Source: Drosophila persimilis
Lineage: Eukaryota > Arthropoda > Insecta > Diptera > Drosophilidae
Length of the DNA stretch: 64,000 bases
Reading direction: 5' to 3'
NCBI RefSeq assembly: GCF_003286085.1
Contig: NW_020825387.1
Location: 124,001-188,000 of the forward strand
In this document: piece after piece, positions 49,123 to 60,429 of the stretch
Numbering within the stretch: position 1 is the first letter of the stretch
Layout of the letters: each line of letters begins with the position of its first letter
Program-made: the position numbers and the translations under genes
Notes under the pieces: generated by a model
Told to the model about the DNA's origin: nothing
What the model saw: the letters and a program-made list of their open reading frames with translations, nothing else
Databases searched by the model: none

Positions 49123-50305
49123 CTATGCTTCACTCGGTTTCTCGTGCATCCATGGTCGAAATATGGGCAACGTTGAGGGGTAATGCGTATGCGTGTCCGG
49201 CTTTAGCACCGATTCTGGCCACGTGTTGGCATTGGCTGCATCGCCGGAGTTGTTCCGGAATGGATAGGTCGCCAGTACAATGGGCAGCTGCAGCTTGATT
49301 TCCTTCTCCATCGACTTGGGCTCGATCACAAAGAACACATCGTAGGATATTTTGATCAAGTGACAACCGTGCAAATTGGTCGGCGGCAGCGGCGGTACAT
49401 ACAAGCTCTCGTTGTGCCACTCATCCTTCCCACCCGGACGTATCTTTCCGCGCACCAGGACGGCTAGCTCCCGCTTCTCCGTCTGCAGCACCTTGCCGCG
49501 CGCCAAGTACTCGATTGTCTGAAAGGAAAGGATTGTCCGAGGAATCAATGCCTGCTGAGCACTGCAGCGCCAAACTGTGGATCTTACCTCTGTGAGGGAC
49601 GCCTTGGTGCGCTTAATGGACACATTGCTGTAGTTCGAGATGAACGCTGTGACCAGAATGTTCTCTCCGGGCACGTAGCCACCGCGATCCAGGGACACTC
49701 GGCACTTGATCTGACCTCCGCCCACGCAGACGACGCCGAGCTTATGCTCCACCTCGCAGGTGAACGGTTGCTGTGCGGAAGGATACGTATACGGATGCCA
49801 AGGAGCTGCGTGAGTATTATAATCTCTGAATATAGCAAGAGCTACTCACTGCCAAAATCGGTTTCTCCAGGTTCAGGTCGATGGGGTTCATCACTATAAA
49901 CACCTGGTGGTTCTTGTGTATGATGCCGTTGTTTTCGCGCAGCGCCGCCTTACAGTAGAACTGAATCCAGCCGTAGCGGCCCAGGAACGTCGATGGCAGG
50001 CCTAATGGCAGGCCTAGCTTGAAAGGGAAGCTGTGTATTCCCGGCGAGAGTATGGCCGGACCTCCCTGGTCCACATCGCCGAGCAGTCGCATGCGGAAGT
50101 CAATGTAGTTCTCCTTGTCATACGTCCGCTCCTGGCGTCGGCCGTTGCGCACCACGCCCTCCCCCACCACATGGAAGTGCAGTCCCAGCGCCGGCGTCTC
50201 ATCCTGCAGCTCGATGAGCACACGTCCGGACAAGAACTGGCCGGGAAAGTACAGCAGAGAAGTGTTGTCGAAGATGATCAGGAATTTAAGTAGTTTGCGC
50301 GGCAT
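49123..50305 (-). CDS. Alpha-arrestin (arrestin domain-containing protein)
   Basis: Three exons, 50305-49850, 49770-49588 and 49518-49123, in phase 0 throughout, give 344 residues. The N-terminal arrestin fold starts near residue 10 (FDNTSLLYFPGQFLSGRVLI) with the typical PGQFLSGRV turn and IHSFPFKLGLP. The C-terminal arrestin fold starts near residue 150 and includes VSLDRGGYVPGENI and the SYDVFFVIE strand. Alpha-arrestins are adaptors linking membrane proteins to Nedd4-type ubiquitin ligases. The usual PPxY ligase-binding motifs are absent: the tail ends TLPIFRPWMHEKPSEA after a short extension, so any ligase recruitment must be indirect. Flies have many paralogues and I cannot say which this is. 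The last intron is in frame and stop-free (see findings). Confidence 0.9.
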
Positions 50306-53300
50306 CTTCGCTGCGGATGTGGGTGTGTTGCACTGCGCTCGTGTCTGCTTTCATTCCCCTGTTGCACCCCGTTGCTCCCAGTTGTGCGGTCCGTTTGTCC
50401 CTGGAAATATTCAACGAAATTCAATGTAAAGGAAATTCCATTTCGTGTTTCATGTTTCGCGTTTGCAATTATTTGGCAACGTCGCGCATGCGTTCAGTTC
50501 GCTTTGGCTTTTTTAATGACAACTTATCTGTCATACTTGGCTACGTCTCTGGCTACGAGTACGAGTATTATGTAGGTATGTTTTCTCGGATATTTATGTG
50601 GGTAGCGTAGCATCTAGGCGGGGTAGAGGAAGGAGACCAAAACCAGTTTGGTGTAGCCCCTAGAGATGGCTGCGTGTGCGACCATCCAACGCATTGACTT
50701 CATGGTATCCCAGAAGCAAGGTCAGTCCATGGAGCATCTCGTGATGCGGATCGTGTCACGGACCCAGCTCTGGGGCCAAAGTCAAGTATGTACATCTTGG
50801 CCAAAACCGTAAGCTGCAACAGCCATAACAGCCATAACCGGGGATTTGAGCCACTTTGGTGCATTGCTTGGCGACAATACTCGTAAATTGTCAATTGGGA
50901 AATCGAGAGGAAATTGACGTAATTTGCTCATGGGAAGCCAAGCCACAGCCGCAGCCAAAGCTCTTTGTTGTCGGCCAATCTACATCCGATTGCTGCCTCT
51001 TAAAGCGTTGTGGGTGCACCCAAAAAAATAATGATTATTGCTCGCTTTATGAGCGTATATACGTACTTTTACACACACACAAAGGTATTTTTTGTTTGCC
51101 AGACCGGGGAATCGATCCAATCCGATCAGAAACGATCCGTTCAGTCCCGAAGTTCAATTGAGCGCGCGGTCACTTGGCTAGATCTAAACCGCGCACGCTG
51201 ACGTTTGTTTAGCGACTGAAGCAGTCGTCATCGGTTCATGCACCAGACCTCGCCTGTGGCTGTGGCTATAGCTATGGCTGAAAAAGCCAAACAACTTGTT
51301 TTGAGCGCGTTTTTGTGAGCAACTGCTGGCAACGAGAGATTCAGCTGGAGCTGGGAGATGGGAGATGGAGCTTCAGGCCAGATGCCAGATGTCGTAATAT
51401 GCCACTGAGTAGCCTCGCAGCTTTTGATTTTATTATTGTTACTGGTTCCCATAACAACATTATATATATACATATAGGCGGATATAAAGGATAGGATACG
51501 ATTAATGTTACGCCTTTCTTTGTGTGGCAGGTTGCCTGCCCCAGCCAGACCAACCGTCTGCATGTTCACCTGTGCCTGACCGAAACAATGACGACCCCCA
51601 GAGGATGGAATGGAACTCGATACGGGGGAACCCTTAGAACATTTCACATGCTGCCGCCGCCGCCGCCGCCGCTTCCAGCTTTGTTTGCAATTGATCCAAG
51701 CCAGTTTTCACAAATGGAATGCCTCAGCCGACGACACTGGCGACTTACGGCACAGCGCACTGATTTTGGGTGAGTTATTCAAATTCATATTGAATTGATC
51801 CGCTCGATTACAAGAGCAATTCGCTAATCAAATTTGGTAATACTCGTAGACACTTCGCACTCATGGAGCCAAACGGCAGGCCAGGCCAGGCCAGGCCAGG
51901 CAGGTGTTGCGTCGTCGCACTCTGACAAGTACGTAGCCTTATTTAGCAGCTAAATGGGTTTTGGACTTGGATTTGGATTTGGATTTGGTCGCACCTACAA
52001 AATGCTTGACTTATAGGCTGCGCAAGACAGACACGAGGAGACACCAAGCCTGTGCAGGCTGTACATACTCGCGTACAGTGCAGTACAGTACATGTATATG
52101 TACATGTGTATGGTGTATGGTGTATGGTGTATGCAATGCACATAAATGCATTAAGTGGCACACATTTATGCATTATGCATGCAATTCATACCGGTTTAGT
52201 GTTGTTTTTAGGTATCCAAATCGAAGAACCTCAACTGTAACGTAACTCATGAAAATGAAAGGCCAAAAGCCAAGCCAAAGCCAAGCCAACTATCAAAAGA
52301 AAACACAAATCGCACTGGCTACAGAAATTGAATCGACAAATGGGCTAGCAGCCAGTGCGGCATTATACACTTACGAGTATACATTATAGGCACCATAGAT
52401 CCTTTGATTTGATCATGTATCAGTAGCGTTGTCCGCTCAACTTCGGTGGAAACCTGCCCAAACTACTGTATACATATTTGGACAGATTAGAGAGTTGTAG
52501 AAAGAGCTTTCCATTAAGAGGTTTTTGTAGTCTAAATTGGCTGAGAATTGTGGACTTAATGACCCCAACAATAACCACGAAAGATGGCCGGAGATACGTA
52601 GACGAAGACGAATACGAAAACGAAAACGAAAGATTTCCCAGTCTGCGGTCTAAACTGTACAGAGTATTCGGAAATTAGTTTACTTCTGACTAGAGTGGAG
52701 TGGTGTGGTGTGGTGTGGAGTGCTATGGAGTGAAGTAAAGACAGAGACAGAGACAGAGACGTCTATACTTGTTTGGACTGAAATGATAATCGACTAGCTG
52801 CTGGGCTGCCGGGGTTTTGGGTAGCCAGCAATTAAGTCCGGTGGAGTTACAGTGGAGGTTCAGTAGTGTTTTGCTGCTCCAGAGGCACCCAGGCACCCAG
52901 GTCTCTGGATCTGAATCTGAATCTGAGTCTCGGCTTCGTTTATCGCTTTGTTACAGCCACACTCTTCAATTGGGTTGAGTATACGCGTACACTCGTAATT
53001 ATAGTAAAACTCTGTCTTTCATAATAGAGTAGCGAAAGCAAAGCAAAGCCAGGCCCAAGCCCAGGCCTAGGCACAGGTTCGGTTCGGCTCGGCTCAGCTT
53101 GGACTGGCTGGCGGCCAAGAATATCTCTGCATAGCATCAACTGCTCTCGTACAAGGGGAGTGGCCGGGACAAGTTATAAAACTTACCCACGATACCGTAA
53201 AATTCAAAGAGAAAAACAAAAAGTGTTTCTTCATACAAGCCACTCGCATCGCACACTCCACTGTTAGTCGGAGCCACAGTAAGAGCAGACGCAGCCACAG

Positions 53301-54324
53301 CCACAGCCACAGAGCGGCAGTCCCGGAGTTAACATGGTGTCTTGCTTGCCACACAGGCCACTGTGTGGTGTGTGTTTGTGTATGTTTTGGCCACTGTTAG
53401 CGCTGCTCTTGGCTTCTTTTGCCAACCGAGCGCCACTTCGTTTGGACAGGTCTCTGGTCCGCTCTTACTTGCTGGATGGAGTTTCTTTTTAAGCTCGGCG
53501 CTCGTCCGCGTCGTGCCTCAGTTGTAGCGATGACGTTGAGCACGCTGGTAAGCCATATTCCCGCTGAGGGAATTCCGCCGTCGACCGTCGAGCGTCGACC
53601 GTCGAGAGACAGGTGTAACGCGAGAAAGTTGAAACTGTAACACAACACAACACAGCACAAAAACTGTGTTGCACGCTCGTGTAATCGTACTCTTACTGGT
53701 ACTCCGTCTCCATCTCCATCTACATGAGTCATCATCGGTGTGTGGTGTGGTGTGGTGTGGCACTTACACGGTGCATGGTGGCACATGTAACGGAGAGAAG
53801 AGACTCCGCGAGAACCGCGCGCGCAGTGGCTTGTTCTAGTTTGTTAGCGATCTTGTCAGCAGAAATGTACACATGTTATGAGCGGCGACACTGCGGATTG
53901 TCGAGAGATTTGCATAATTGCCTAATTAGAGATCTTGACACGTTGTTAACAGCCAAAGAGAGCGAGCGTCCAGCTCTGGCGGCTGGAACGGAGACTATTT
54001 TTGTTCGAGTGGAGAAGAGCAGTGAAGAGAAGAGAATAACTGTTAGCCCATTCTCAGTCGGAGTGGTGATCGGGGGAGAGTGGGGAGTGGGAAGTGGAGC
54101 TGTGGAACTGTGCTGTGGTCAAAGGGGAAGGGTATCTCAAAAGAGTTGCTGCATAAATTATATGTAACAAATGTTTTCGTCGCTTTGTGCAAAACCGTTA
54201 AATGCTCGCCCCGTCTTATACAATAAGTTATTTGCATATGTATATTGTTATACGCCGGACCGGACGGGACGGGATGGGATGATAGCAACTAACCCACTTC
54301 TCTGTTGTGTGCCATTTCCACAGA
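50306..54324. other. Divergent intergenic interval and probable 5' UTR exons of the RASSF gene
   Basis: Four kilobases between the start of the minus-strand arrestin-like gene and the first coding exon of the plus-strand RASSF gene, which opens directly after a splice acceptor (54321-54323). At least one non-coding 5' exon must therefore lie here, but I could not place it. Simple repeats include GCCGCC (51654-51672), GGATTTG (51967-51987), GGTGTAT (52110-52131), GTGTG (53739-53760) and AGAGAC (52739-52760). No gene is accepted; several 60-150-codon frames overlap on both strands. Confidence 0.5.
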
Positions 54325-56270
54325 ATGCCAGCAGACACAATGCAGACCACTGATCAGGCAACGGTTGCACGGTTCGACTACCAGAAGACGATGCCCGCTC
54401 TAGAGGACGACGCTGCGGGGGAGGATATAGAATCGGTCTCGTCGATGGCGGACAATCTGTCGATTTGGATTGATGGCGAGGAGCACTGGATATCGGGCGT
54501 GGATGGGAGCACAACCTGCGCGGATCTAATCTGCGCATTGCTCAGCTACCAAGACGATCCGCAGGAAGCAGGACCGCCAAATGCAGATCCCCTAAAGCCA
54601 ACGGCGAACATCAAACATCCCCCGCCAGCGATGCAGGAGTACGCGATTGTGCAGAAGCAGCGGCACTACGAGGAGTACCTGGATGGCAGTGCCAGACTCT
54701 TTGATGTTATCAGCAACCGTCATGCCTCGCCAAAGGAGGAAGTAAGCGGAGGCAGACCAAGCGACTTAAATTCGACTTTGTTCACCCTCTCGATATTTCC
54801 CCCTAGTGTCAGCTCCAGCTACGCCATTTAGCCACTTCATCGGCGAGCAAACACACCCCGACAACGGACAAGGACAGTGGAATGGGCAGTCCCGTGGACA
54901 GTTCTCGTAGCATGCGCTTTCGAAGAAGGGGAAAGCACAAGGTGCTGCCCTCTCCCAAGCTGCCGATGGCACCAGATCACTGGGGGGGAGAGGGCAGAGC
55001 CAACAACCCCAAGCAACCAAAGAGAAGCCGGAAATTGCAGCAGAGGAACTACCACATGACTCCGAACGAGAGTCTGCTGACCATCATTCTGGCCCAGGAC
55101 GAAACTATACTCCAGCAGATGTCCATGTTGCAGTAAGTTATGCGCAAGTTATAAGGAAGTGCCTTTGGAAATGTCCATCTTATATTTTATATCCTCCTCC
55201 GAATCCGCCTCCCGAAGCGAAAAAGATCGACAAATTTTGAAAATCGAAGAGGAGAAGCATCGAGTGCGTGAACGGGAGTTGGGTAAGAACTACCTGCTCG
55301 AGACGTACTTGAAGGACTTGGACGAGCCGCAGGACAATAGCCCTACTATAGAAGAAGTCGATGCGGATGAACCAGACGCAGAGGATGTTCCATTATGTAC
55401 AGGTAACAGGCGTTCTGTAAATATCAGCTATCAAAACTGCTATTTAATGGCATTCTATTCACAGAAGATGATTATAGAGCGGACACTGCTTGGACGCCAA
55501 ACGATGCCGAGGTCAACGACGAGATCCGAGTGTACTGGCTCGAAAAAATTCATGCCGTGAACAAACAGCTCCAGCGGGAGGAGGAGCTGCTCCTGAGTCT
55601 GCACGCCAAGGTGCGTAGGCATCAGGTGAAGCGGGCGTATCAGACAAAGAGTGAGGTGATGCTGCAAATCGATCGACTCGATACAGAGCTGTCGACACAG
55701 GTAGCGGATATCCACCGAGTGGAACGGAAATTATTCACGGCCAACGAGCAGCTAAAAGCCAAGCTGGGAGTGCTCGAATGTTTGGGTCGCGAATTCGAGA
55801 CAACAGTAGCCGTTGCCGGCAATGATACTCATAAAGAACCCACAGCCCCAGCTACAGCCACTGAAGCCGTCGACACCAACGAAGAGGTCACCGAGGCAGC
55901 CAAAGTGGCGAAATTAATCCAATCTTCAATGCGTGACGTAGATGATCTCCGTATGTCCGTTAAGTTGCCTCCAGTATTAGAAGCAGGGGGAAATCACAGA
56001 AACACAAACCGCAACCACAATCGCTGCCTGTCCCCCCAGGAATTGGCCGAAAAGAACTTGAATGTTCGATATGTGGCCGACAAGGGCTTAGCGAAGCAGA
56101 TGTTTACCACGAGCAGAATGGGACACACCCTCACCCCTACCTCACCAGCAGCAGTGGATGCCTACAGTGGAGGAGAGATTGGACCCATAGGAGCAGTCGC
56201 ACCGGATAAGATCTATGCAAATCCACTGAGATCAGCGCTAGATCTACAGCACTTGGGCACCCTCGTCTAG
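54325..56270 (+). CDS. N-terminal RASSF protein with Ras-association domain (RASSF9/10 type)
   Basis: Four coding exons, 54325-54741, 54807-55132, 55218-55402 and 55465-56270, give 577 residues. ATG 54325 follows the acceptor TTCCACAG by one base. The RA domain covers about residues 43-150: DNLSIWIDGEEHWISGVDGS is the first ubiquitin-like hairpin, and EYAIVQKQRHYEEYLDGSAR is the central strand pair. It is split by the first intron. A basic segment (RRRGKHK) and coiled coils follow (about 225-270 and 325-400). The C-terminus is low complexity. An RA domain near the N-terminus plus coiled coil is the N-terminal RASSF (RASSF7-10) plan, linked to polarity and Hippo-related signalling. The fly has two RASSF9/10-type genes (meru and, from memory, CG13875). 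The 61B neighbourhood favours CG13875, but I leave the symbol blank. Confidence 0.85.
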
Positions 56271-56507
56271 ATTGAGATTGAGGTGAGCGACTGGAGGGGG
56301 GTGGAGAGAAGTGAAGGGTGGAGAATCGGGGGTGCAATCCATTTAAGAATCTCGTGTAACGTATTTTGAACATCCGTACCAAATTGTTGTCAACTAACCA
56401 AATAGAGATTTGATGTTTTGTTAATGTTTAAACACAATTGTTCTGTGTCCGTGTTGTGTATGTGCATGGATGAATTGTTTTCGTGGGGCATGGGCACTAA
56501 GCACAAA

Positions 56508-56513
56508 AATAAA
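56508..56513 (+). promoter_or_regulatory. Poly(A) signal of the RASSF gene
   Basis: AATAAA on the plus strand, 237 bp past the TAG at 56268-56270 and 44 bp before the stop codon of the convergent phosphatase gene. The two 3' UTRs are therefore adjacent or overlapping. Confidence 0.65.
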
Positions 56514-56556
56514 GCCAAAATGCAGGTAGGCGGACACCGACTTAACCTATTTATAT

Positions 56557-57174
56557 TTATGTTTTACTAGACTTCTTCAACTGCTGCATGAAGCCCGCAT
56601 TGGGTTGGATGCAGGGCCGCCAGGACTTGACCAGGTTGTAGGCATCCTCGTAGCACATGTCCCGCCGCTGCATCAAGTAGCCAATGACAACAGAGGCAGA
56701 CCGCGAGACGCCCGCGTTGCAGTGGACTAGAATGCAGCCGCGGGCCTGGCGAGCCTCCTCGATGAAGTCTATGGAGACGGGCAGCACATACCGCAGCAGA
56801 TCCGTTTCGGGCAGATCCAGACAGGGTAAGTACTTGCACGTGACTGACGTTGGTAGCTCGATACTGGGGGTTTCTATGCCAACGCTGAGTATATGCGTCA
56901 GCTTGAACTTCAATATGTTTTCCGTACTGACGGCATCTTGGGAGCCCAGATAGAGGAATTCACTGAGAATGCACGCGGGCACGGCGTCTGGTTTTGTGTC
57001 CACGACAAAGCCATACTGTCGTGCCTCCAGCTGTTGGGGGGTCGTGGTTGCTCCGTCCTCGCTTCCAGAGGACCTACGCCGTTCAACAAAACGGGCGCCG
57101 GTGGGTGTGGTGACGACGGTGGTTGTGGGCCTTAGATTGGCCAGCCGCTTCTGCAGCTCATACAGCAGTATCAT
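56557..57174 (-). CDS. Dual-specificity phosphatase (DUSP19-like)
   Basis: A single intronless frame of 205 residues. The catalytic loop is HCNAGVSRS with Cys152 and Arg158, and the general acid Asp120 sits in PCLDLPETD, so the enzyme should be active. The N-terminal LYELQKRLANLRPTTTVVTT and the ILSEFLYLGSQDA block match the DUSP19/SKRP1 layout, a small atypical phosphatase that scaffolds and tunes JNK/MAPK signalling. An insertion rich in Ser/Thr (about residues 33-48) distinguishes it. Its ATG lies only 14 bp past the stop codon of the pseudouridine synthase gene on the same strand. There is no room for a poly(A) site and promoter in between, so translation from a shared transcript is likely. 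Confidence 0.9.
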   Translation of the reverse strand: MILLYELQKRLANLRPTTTVVTTPTGARFVERRRSSGSEDGATTTPQQLEARQYGFVVDTKPDAVPACILSEFLYLGSQDAVSTENILKFKLTHILSVGIETPSIELPTSVTCKYLPCLDLPETDLLRYVLPVSIDFIEEARQARGCILVHCNAGVSRSASVVIGYLMQRRDMCYEDAYNLVKSWRPCIQPNAGFMQQLKKSSKT

Positions 57175-57188
57175 GACTAGGTCTTAGC

Positions 57189-58300
57189 TTAGTTGTCCGT
57201 ACTAAGTGTATCTCTGTAGTGCACACGGCACAGGTAAAGTCCGCAGGCTGGCGCTGGAACTACTCGGGAATCCCACGAGTGCTTGGAAGGTATGGTCAGC
57301 ATCTGGTAGATGCACTTCTCGTCAATGCGGTCGCTGCCTAGGGAAAGCAGCGACCCTACAATACGTCTCACTTGCTTGTAGAGAAACGATTTGGCCTTGA
57401 TCTCTATGTCCCAATAGTCGTATGTTTCCGCAGCCAGAGTGGCGTTCGATGGCAGGGCAAGCGTTCGGCCAGGTCGTATATTGATCTCGTCGATTTTGCG
57501 CAGGGTGAACATGGGATGGTCACGGCTGAGGCTCTTCTGCCGGCTGACGCTCATGAATGTGCGAAAGTCGTGCACGCCGATGAACATGCGAGCCGCGTTG
57601 CGGATGCGTTCAATGTCGAAGGTCGGGGCCCTGTGGGGAAAAAGGAATGGTCAGCGAACGGCAGGCAAACTGTGCAGGCAGAACACTATACAGTAAAAAA
57701 TAGCAGCGATCAATTTCCTCCACGGGAACAAATGCCTCGAATCCTTTGTTCCGAAGCTTCCCGTCGTCGAACAGGGGTTTACGCGCGACGGCAAAGCGAT
57801 ACAAGTAGGTTCTCCCTATGGCGTGGTAGCGACAATGGAAGGTATCTGGCACCACCTGGCTGCTGAGCACGCGGATGGGAAGGCGCTGCTTGTCCAGAGT
57901 CCTGTTGAGAACTCCCGTCAGCGTTGTGGTATCATATGGTTGGCCATCACGGCGCGCCAAGTCCACGTGCACCGTCGAGTGCAGGGCATGAACACCCGCG
58001 TCTGTGCTGGGAATGAATTTGATTAGCAGATCAGAATAGCCATTTGGCCTTGAGGCACTTACCGACTGGACAGCACCGTTTGTATCTCGTTGGTGGGATG
58101 AAAAACTCTTAGTGCCAGCTCCAAGCAGCCTTGAACTGAATTGGTGTCCAGACTCTGTGGCTCCAACTTGTTTATGGTCTTCTGTATACCACTGCATGAA
58201 TGAATAGTTGCCGTTCATAGCTATATTTGGGATCTAGTTAACAAATTGCTCACCGAAAAGTTGTGCCTATGTATGAAATGTTGAGTAAATATCTGTGCAT
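57189..58300 (-). CDS. TruA/PUSL1-type tRNA pseudouridine synthase
   Basis: Four exons, 58300-58254, 58191-58063, 58006-57692 and 57630-57189, give 310 residues. Exon 1 is only 47 bp (MHRYLLNISYIGTTFR). It is placed by frame and by its match to the RYLxxxxYxGTxF start of the family. The catalytic motif SSRTDAGVHALHS is restored across the second intron, with Asp61 as the nucleophile. FHCRYHAIGRTYLYR and KSFLYKQVRRIVGSLLSLG are further conserved blocks. Human PUSL1 is 303 residues and mitochondrial, and this length fits. TruA-family enzymes isomerise uridines in tRNA anticodon arms. Read without splicing, the region around 58.0-58.2 kb gives a misleading frame, and exon 1 lies upstream of it. 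It probably forms a dicistronic unit with the phosphatase. Confidence 0.9.
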
Positions 58301-58758
58301 TTTCCTACCACCACCCACATAACACCCACATACAGAAAGAGATGGTCGCAAACAGCTGTTCGCGAGGTATCGATACTCTATCGATAAGAGGTAAATACAA
58401 TTCGCCACAAATTGTGCAACAGTTCACTTACATTTTACAGTCATTAAAAAAGTTATTCAATAGTTTTACGTCAGAGCAAAATTTAACTAAACAAGACTAA
58501 ATATTATATCCTTGTGACAATCTCCCAGAGCTTGTATCTTTCTATCGATACTGCATATATCGATATTGTGTCAAGCAAGCGAGGCAGGTTCTCTCATAAA
58601 AAAGTTTTGTAATCAAAAAAACCAAATCAAAAATTGTGCATTGGCAGAGCCGGTTTATTAGAAAATTGCTCCGTTTCTTTTTTTTCGCTATTTGTACCAA
58701 ATTCAGCGCAGAAGTGTTCCCTCGTCAAAAAGCAGAAGCAGAACTAATCAAAAACATA
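58301..58758. promoter_or_regulatory. Bidirectional promoter with four perfect DREs
   Basis: 458 bp between the start codons of the minus-strand pseudouridine synthase gene and plus-strand Mtch. TATCGATA occurs exactly at 58368-58375, 58379-58386, 58543-58550 and 58558-58565, in two close pairs. Each pair sits nearer one gene. DRE pairs are bound by DREF and BEAF-32 and mark housekeeping divergent promoters. Confidence 0.8.
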
Positions 58759-59890
58759 ATGGACGGAGCTCTTTCACGAACTGAGAATACGGAGGTGAAT
58801 AGTTGGATTAAATTTGGCATGCGCCTGGGAGTTAGTGCTGCCTTGCATCCGTTTGAGTACTCCAAGACGCTGATTCAGCTGGGATATGAGCCGATTGCTG
58901 CCATTCCCAGCACGTCGTGGACTGGCAAACCAATCCTGAAGCTGCCGAACATTTTTCAATACAGTGGGTACAAAGTTCTCGCTTGCCGGTCAGGATTGAT
59001 ATCGTTCTTACCTTTGCAGCCGGTCACATCAAGAGAATTGATGGATTCTATGGCTGCTATCGTGGCCTGGCACCTAAGCTGGTTGGATCCGTTGTGGCGA
59101 TGGTGGTGAGCGAGCGGGTGGTCGAAAAACTGGGACTGAACTCTTTGGAGGAATCCAAGGATGACACAGATATGTCGGAGGAAGACGAGTAAGTGTTAAT
59201 TTACAAATATTCTTCAGCTCCCATCTGATTAGTTGTCTCATTTGTTTGTTTCAGGTATGCTCAATTCAAGCTACATCTGAAGCGTGATATTGTGGTGACT
59301 GTGAGTGGAATCGTCGCGTCGCATCCTTTCCACGTGATCTCGGTGCGGATGATGGCCCAGTTTATTGGCCGCGAGACTCTGTATCGTTCCATAGCCGGTT
59401 CGATTGCGGAGATCTGGAAGACTGAGGGAATTGGTGGCTTCTTTGCTGGTCTGGTGCCCAAGCTCTTGGCCGATGTTGCCTGTCTGGTTCTCAGTAGCTC
59501 CACGATCTATATTTTGAACAAATATTTGATCAAGGACAAGCTGACCAGGCAGTACAACGCTGCCATGATACAATTTGGCTATTCAAGTCTGCTGTATCCT
59601 TTGCTAGTGGTTTCCACTTGCTCGGCTGTGAGTGGGTCGCGTCTGATGGCCGGGCAACCGCCCATCATGCCCGCCTACGCTAATTGGGTAGACTGCTGGA
59701 ACGATCTGCAGGCCCGTAAAGAGCTTAAGCGGGGCGGCTCGCTCCTTTGGCGGTAAGTTTAAATCGAATTGACAACAGCTTTATTACTAATGGCCCCAAC
59801 ACAACCCTTTTTTTTAGCTCTCAAATTAAACGTTCTCCCAGCATTTCGACTGGCTTTGTGCCTTTGCCCACAATAGCTCGTTATCAATAA
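58759..59890 (+). CDS. Mtch: Mitochondrial carrier homolog (MTCH1/2-like outer-membrane protein)
   Basis: Four exons, 58759-58963, 59020-59188, 59255-59752 and 59818-59890, give 314 residues. ATG 58759 (ACATAATGG) is preferred; the frame is open upstream to 58636 but with unconvincing sequence. Degenerate carrier repeats are visible: HPFEYSKTLIQLGYEP (about residue 33), GFYGCYRGLAPKL, ASHPFHVISVRMMAQFIG and GIGGFFAGLVPKLLADV. Key carrier residues are degenerate as in MTCH proteins, which sit in the outer membrane and act as insertases for tail-anchored proteins. The acidic loop ESKDDTDMSEEDE lies at an exon end. The last exon is short (KRSPSISTGFVPLPTIARYQ). An AATAAA at 59886 overlaps the stop codon, and another lies at 60250. 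Confidence 0.9.
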
Positions 59891-60429
59891 ACACCATAGC
59901 AAACGTAATGATTATACGACGAGAACAGGCTCTGAAGTCCCCCCATCAACTGCCAAACACGCCTAGCGTTGTTTGCCTTTGCATTTTAATAGTACCACGA
60001 AGACGTTGAGGTCCAACCGAAGACAACCGCATTTCATTTACTGCGACAAATCCAATTATACATCTACATATGTTGAAGTGTGTGCATTCCCATCGGGGTC
60101 GCTTAGCCTTACGTTCTATCTATCCTCGCATTGTATCAATTTATTTATCCGCATCCCAATATCTCCAAATTCTCTAAAGCGAAACAGTTTTCCCAAATCC
60201 TACAGACTGCGCATTACCCTTGTTACTGTTTTATTGCGACAGTGTTTCAAATAAATATACCCAAAGAGCGGAAAAATAGCCAAACATTTCACAGATTAAT
60301 TTTTCTACATTTTTCATTTGTTTATTTACAAAATAAGGTTTCCTCAAAGGTCATCAACCACTAAAAAAAATTAATGTTTTAAATTGTACGAAGCTAGAAA
60401 TGTAAATGTAAAATGTTCATCGATTGCCA
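59891..60429 (+). other. Mtch 3' flank
   Basis: AT-rich non-coding DNA with AATAAA at 60250-60255 as the likely poly(A) signal. A direct transition to the tandem array follows near 60430. No gene seen. Confidence 0.55.

Noticed and set aside
58010-58218. Unspliced 202-codon version of the pseudouridine synthase starting at 58218
   Set aside because: It reads through a genuine intron and uses a wrong upstream frame. Splicing at 58062/58007 restores SSRTDAGVHA, and a further exon at 58254-58300 gives the expected family N-terminus.
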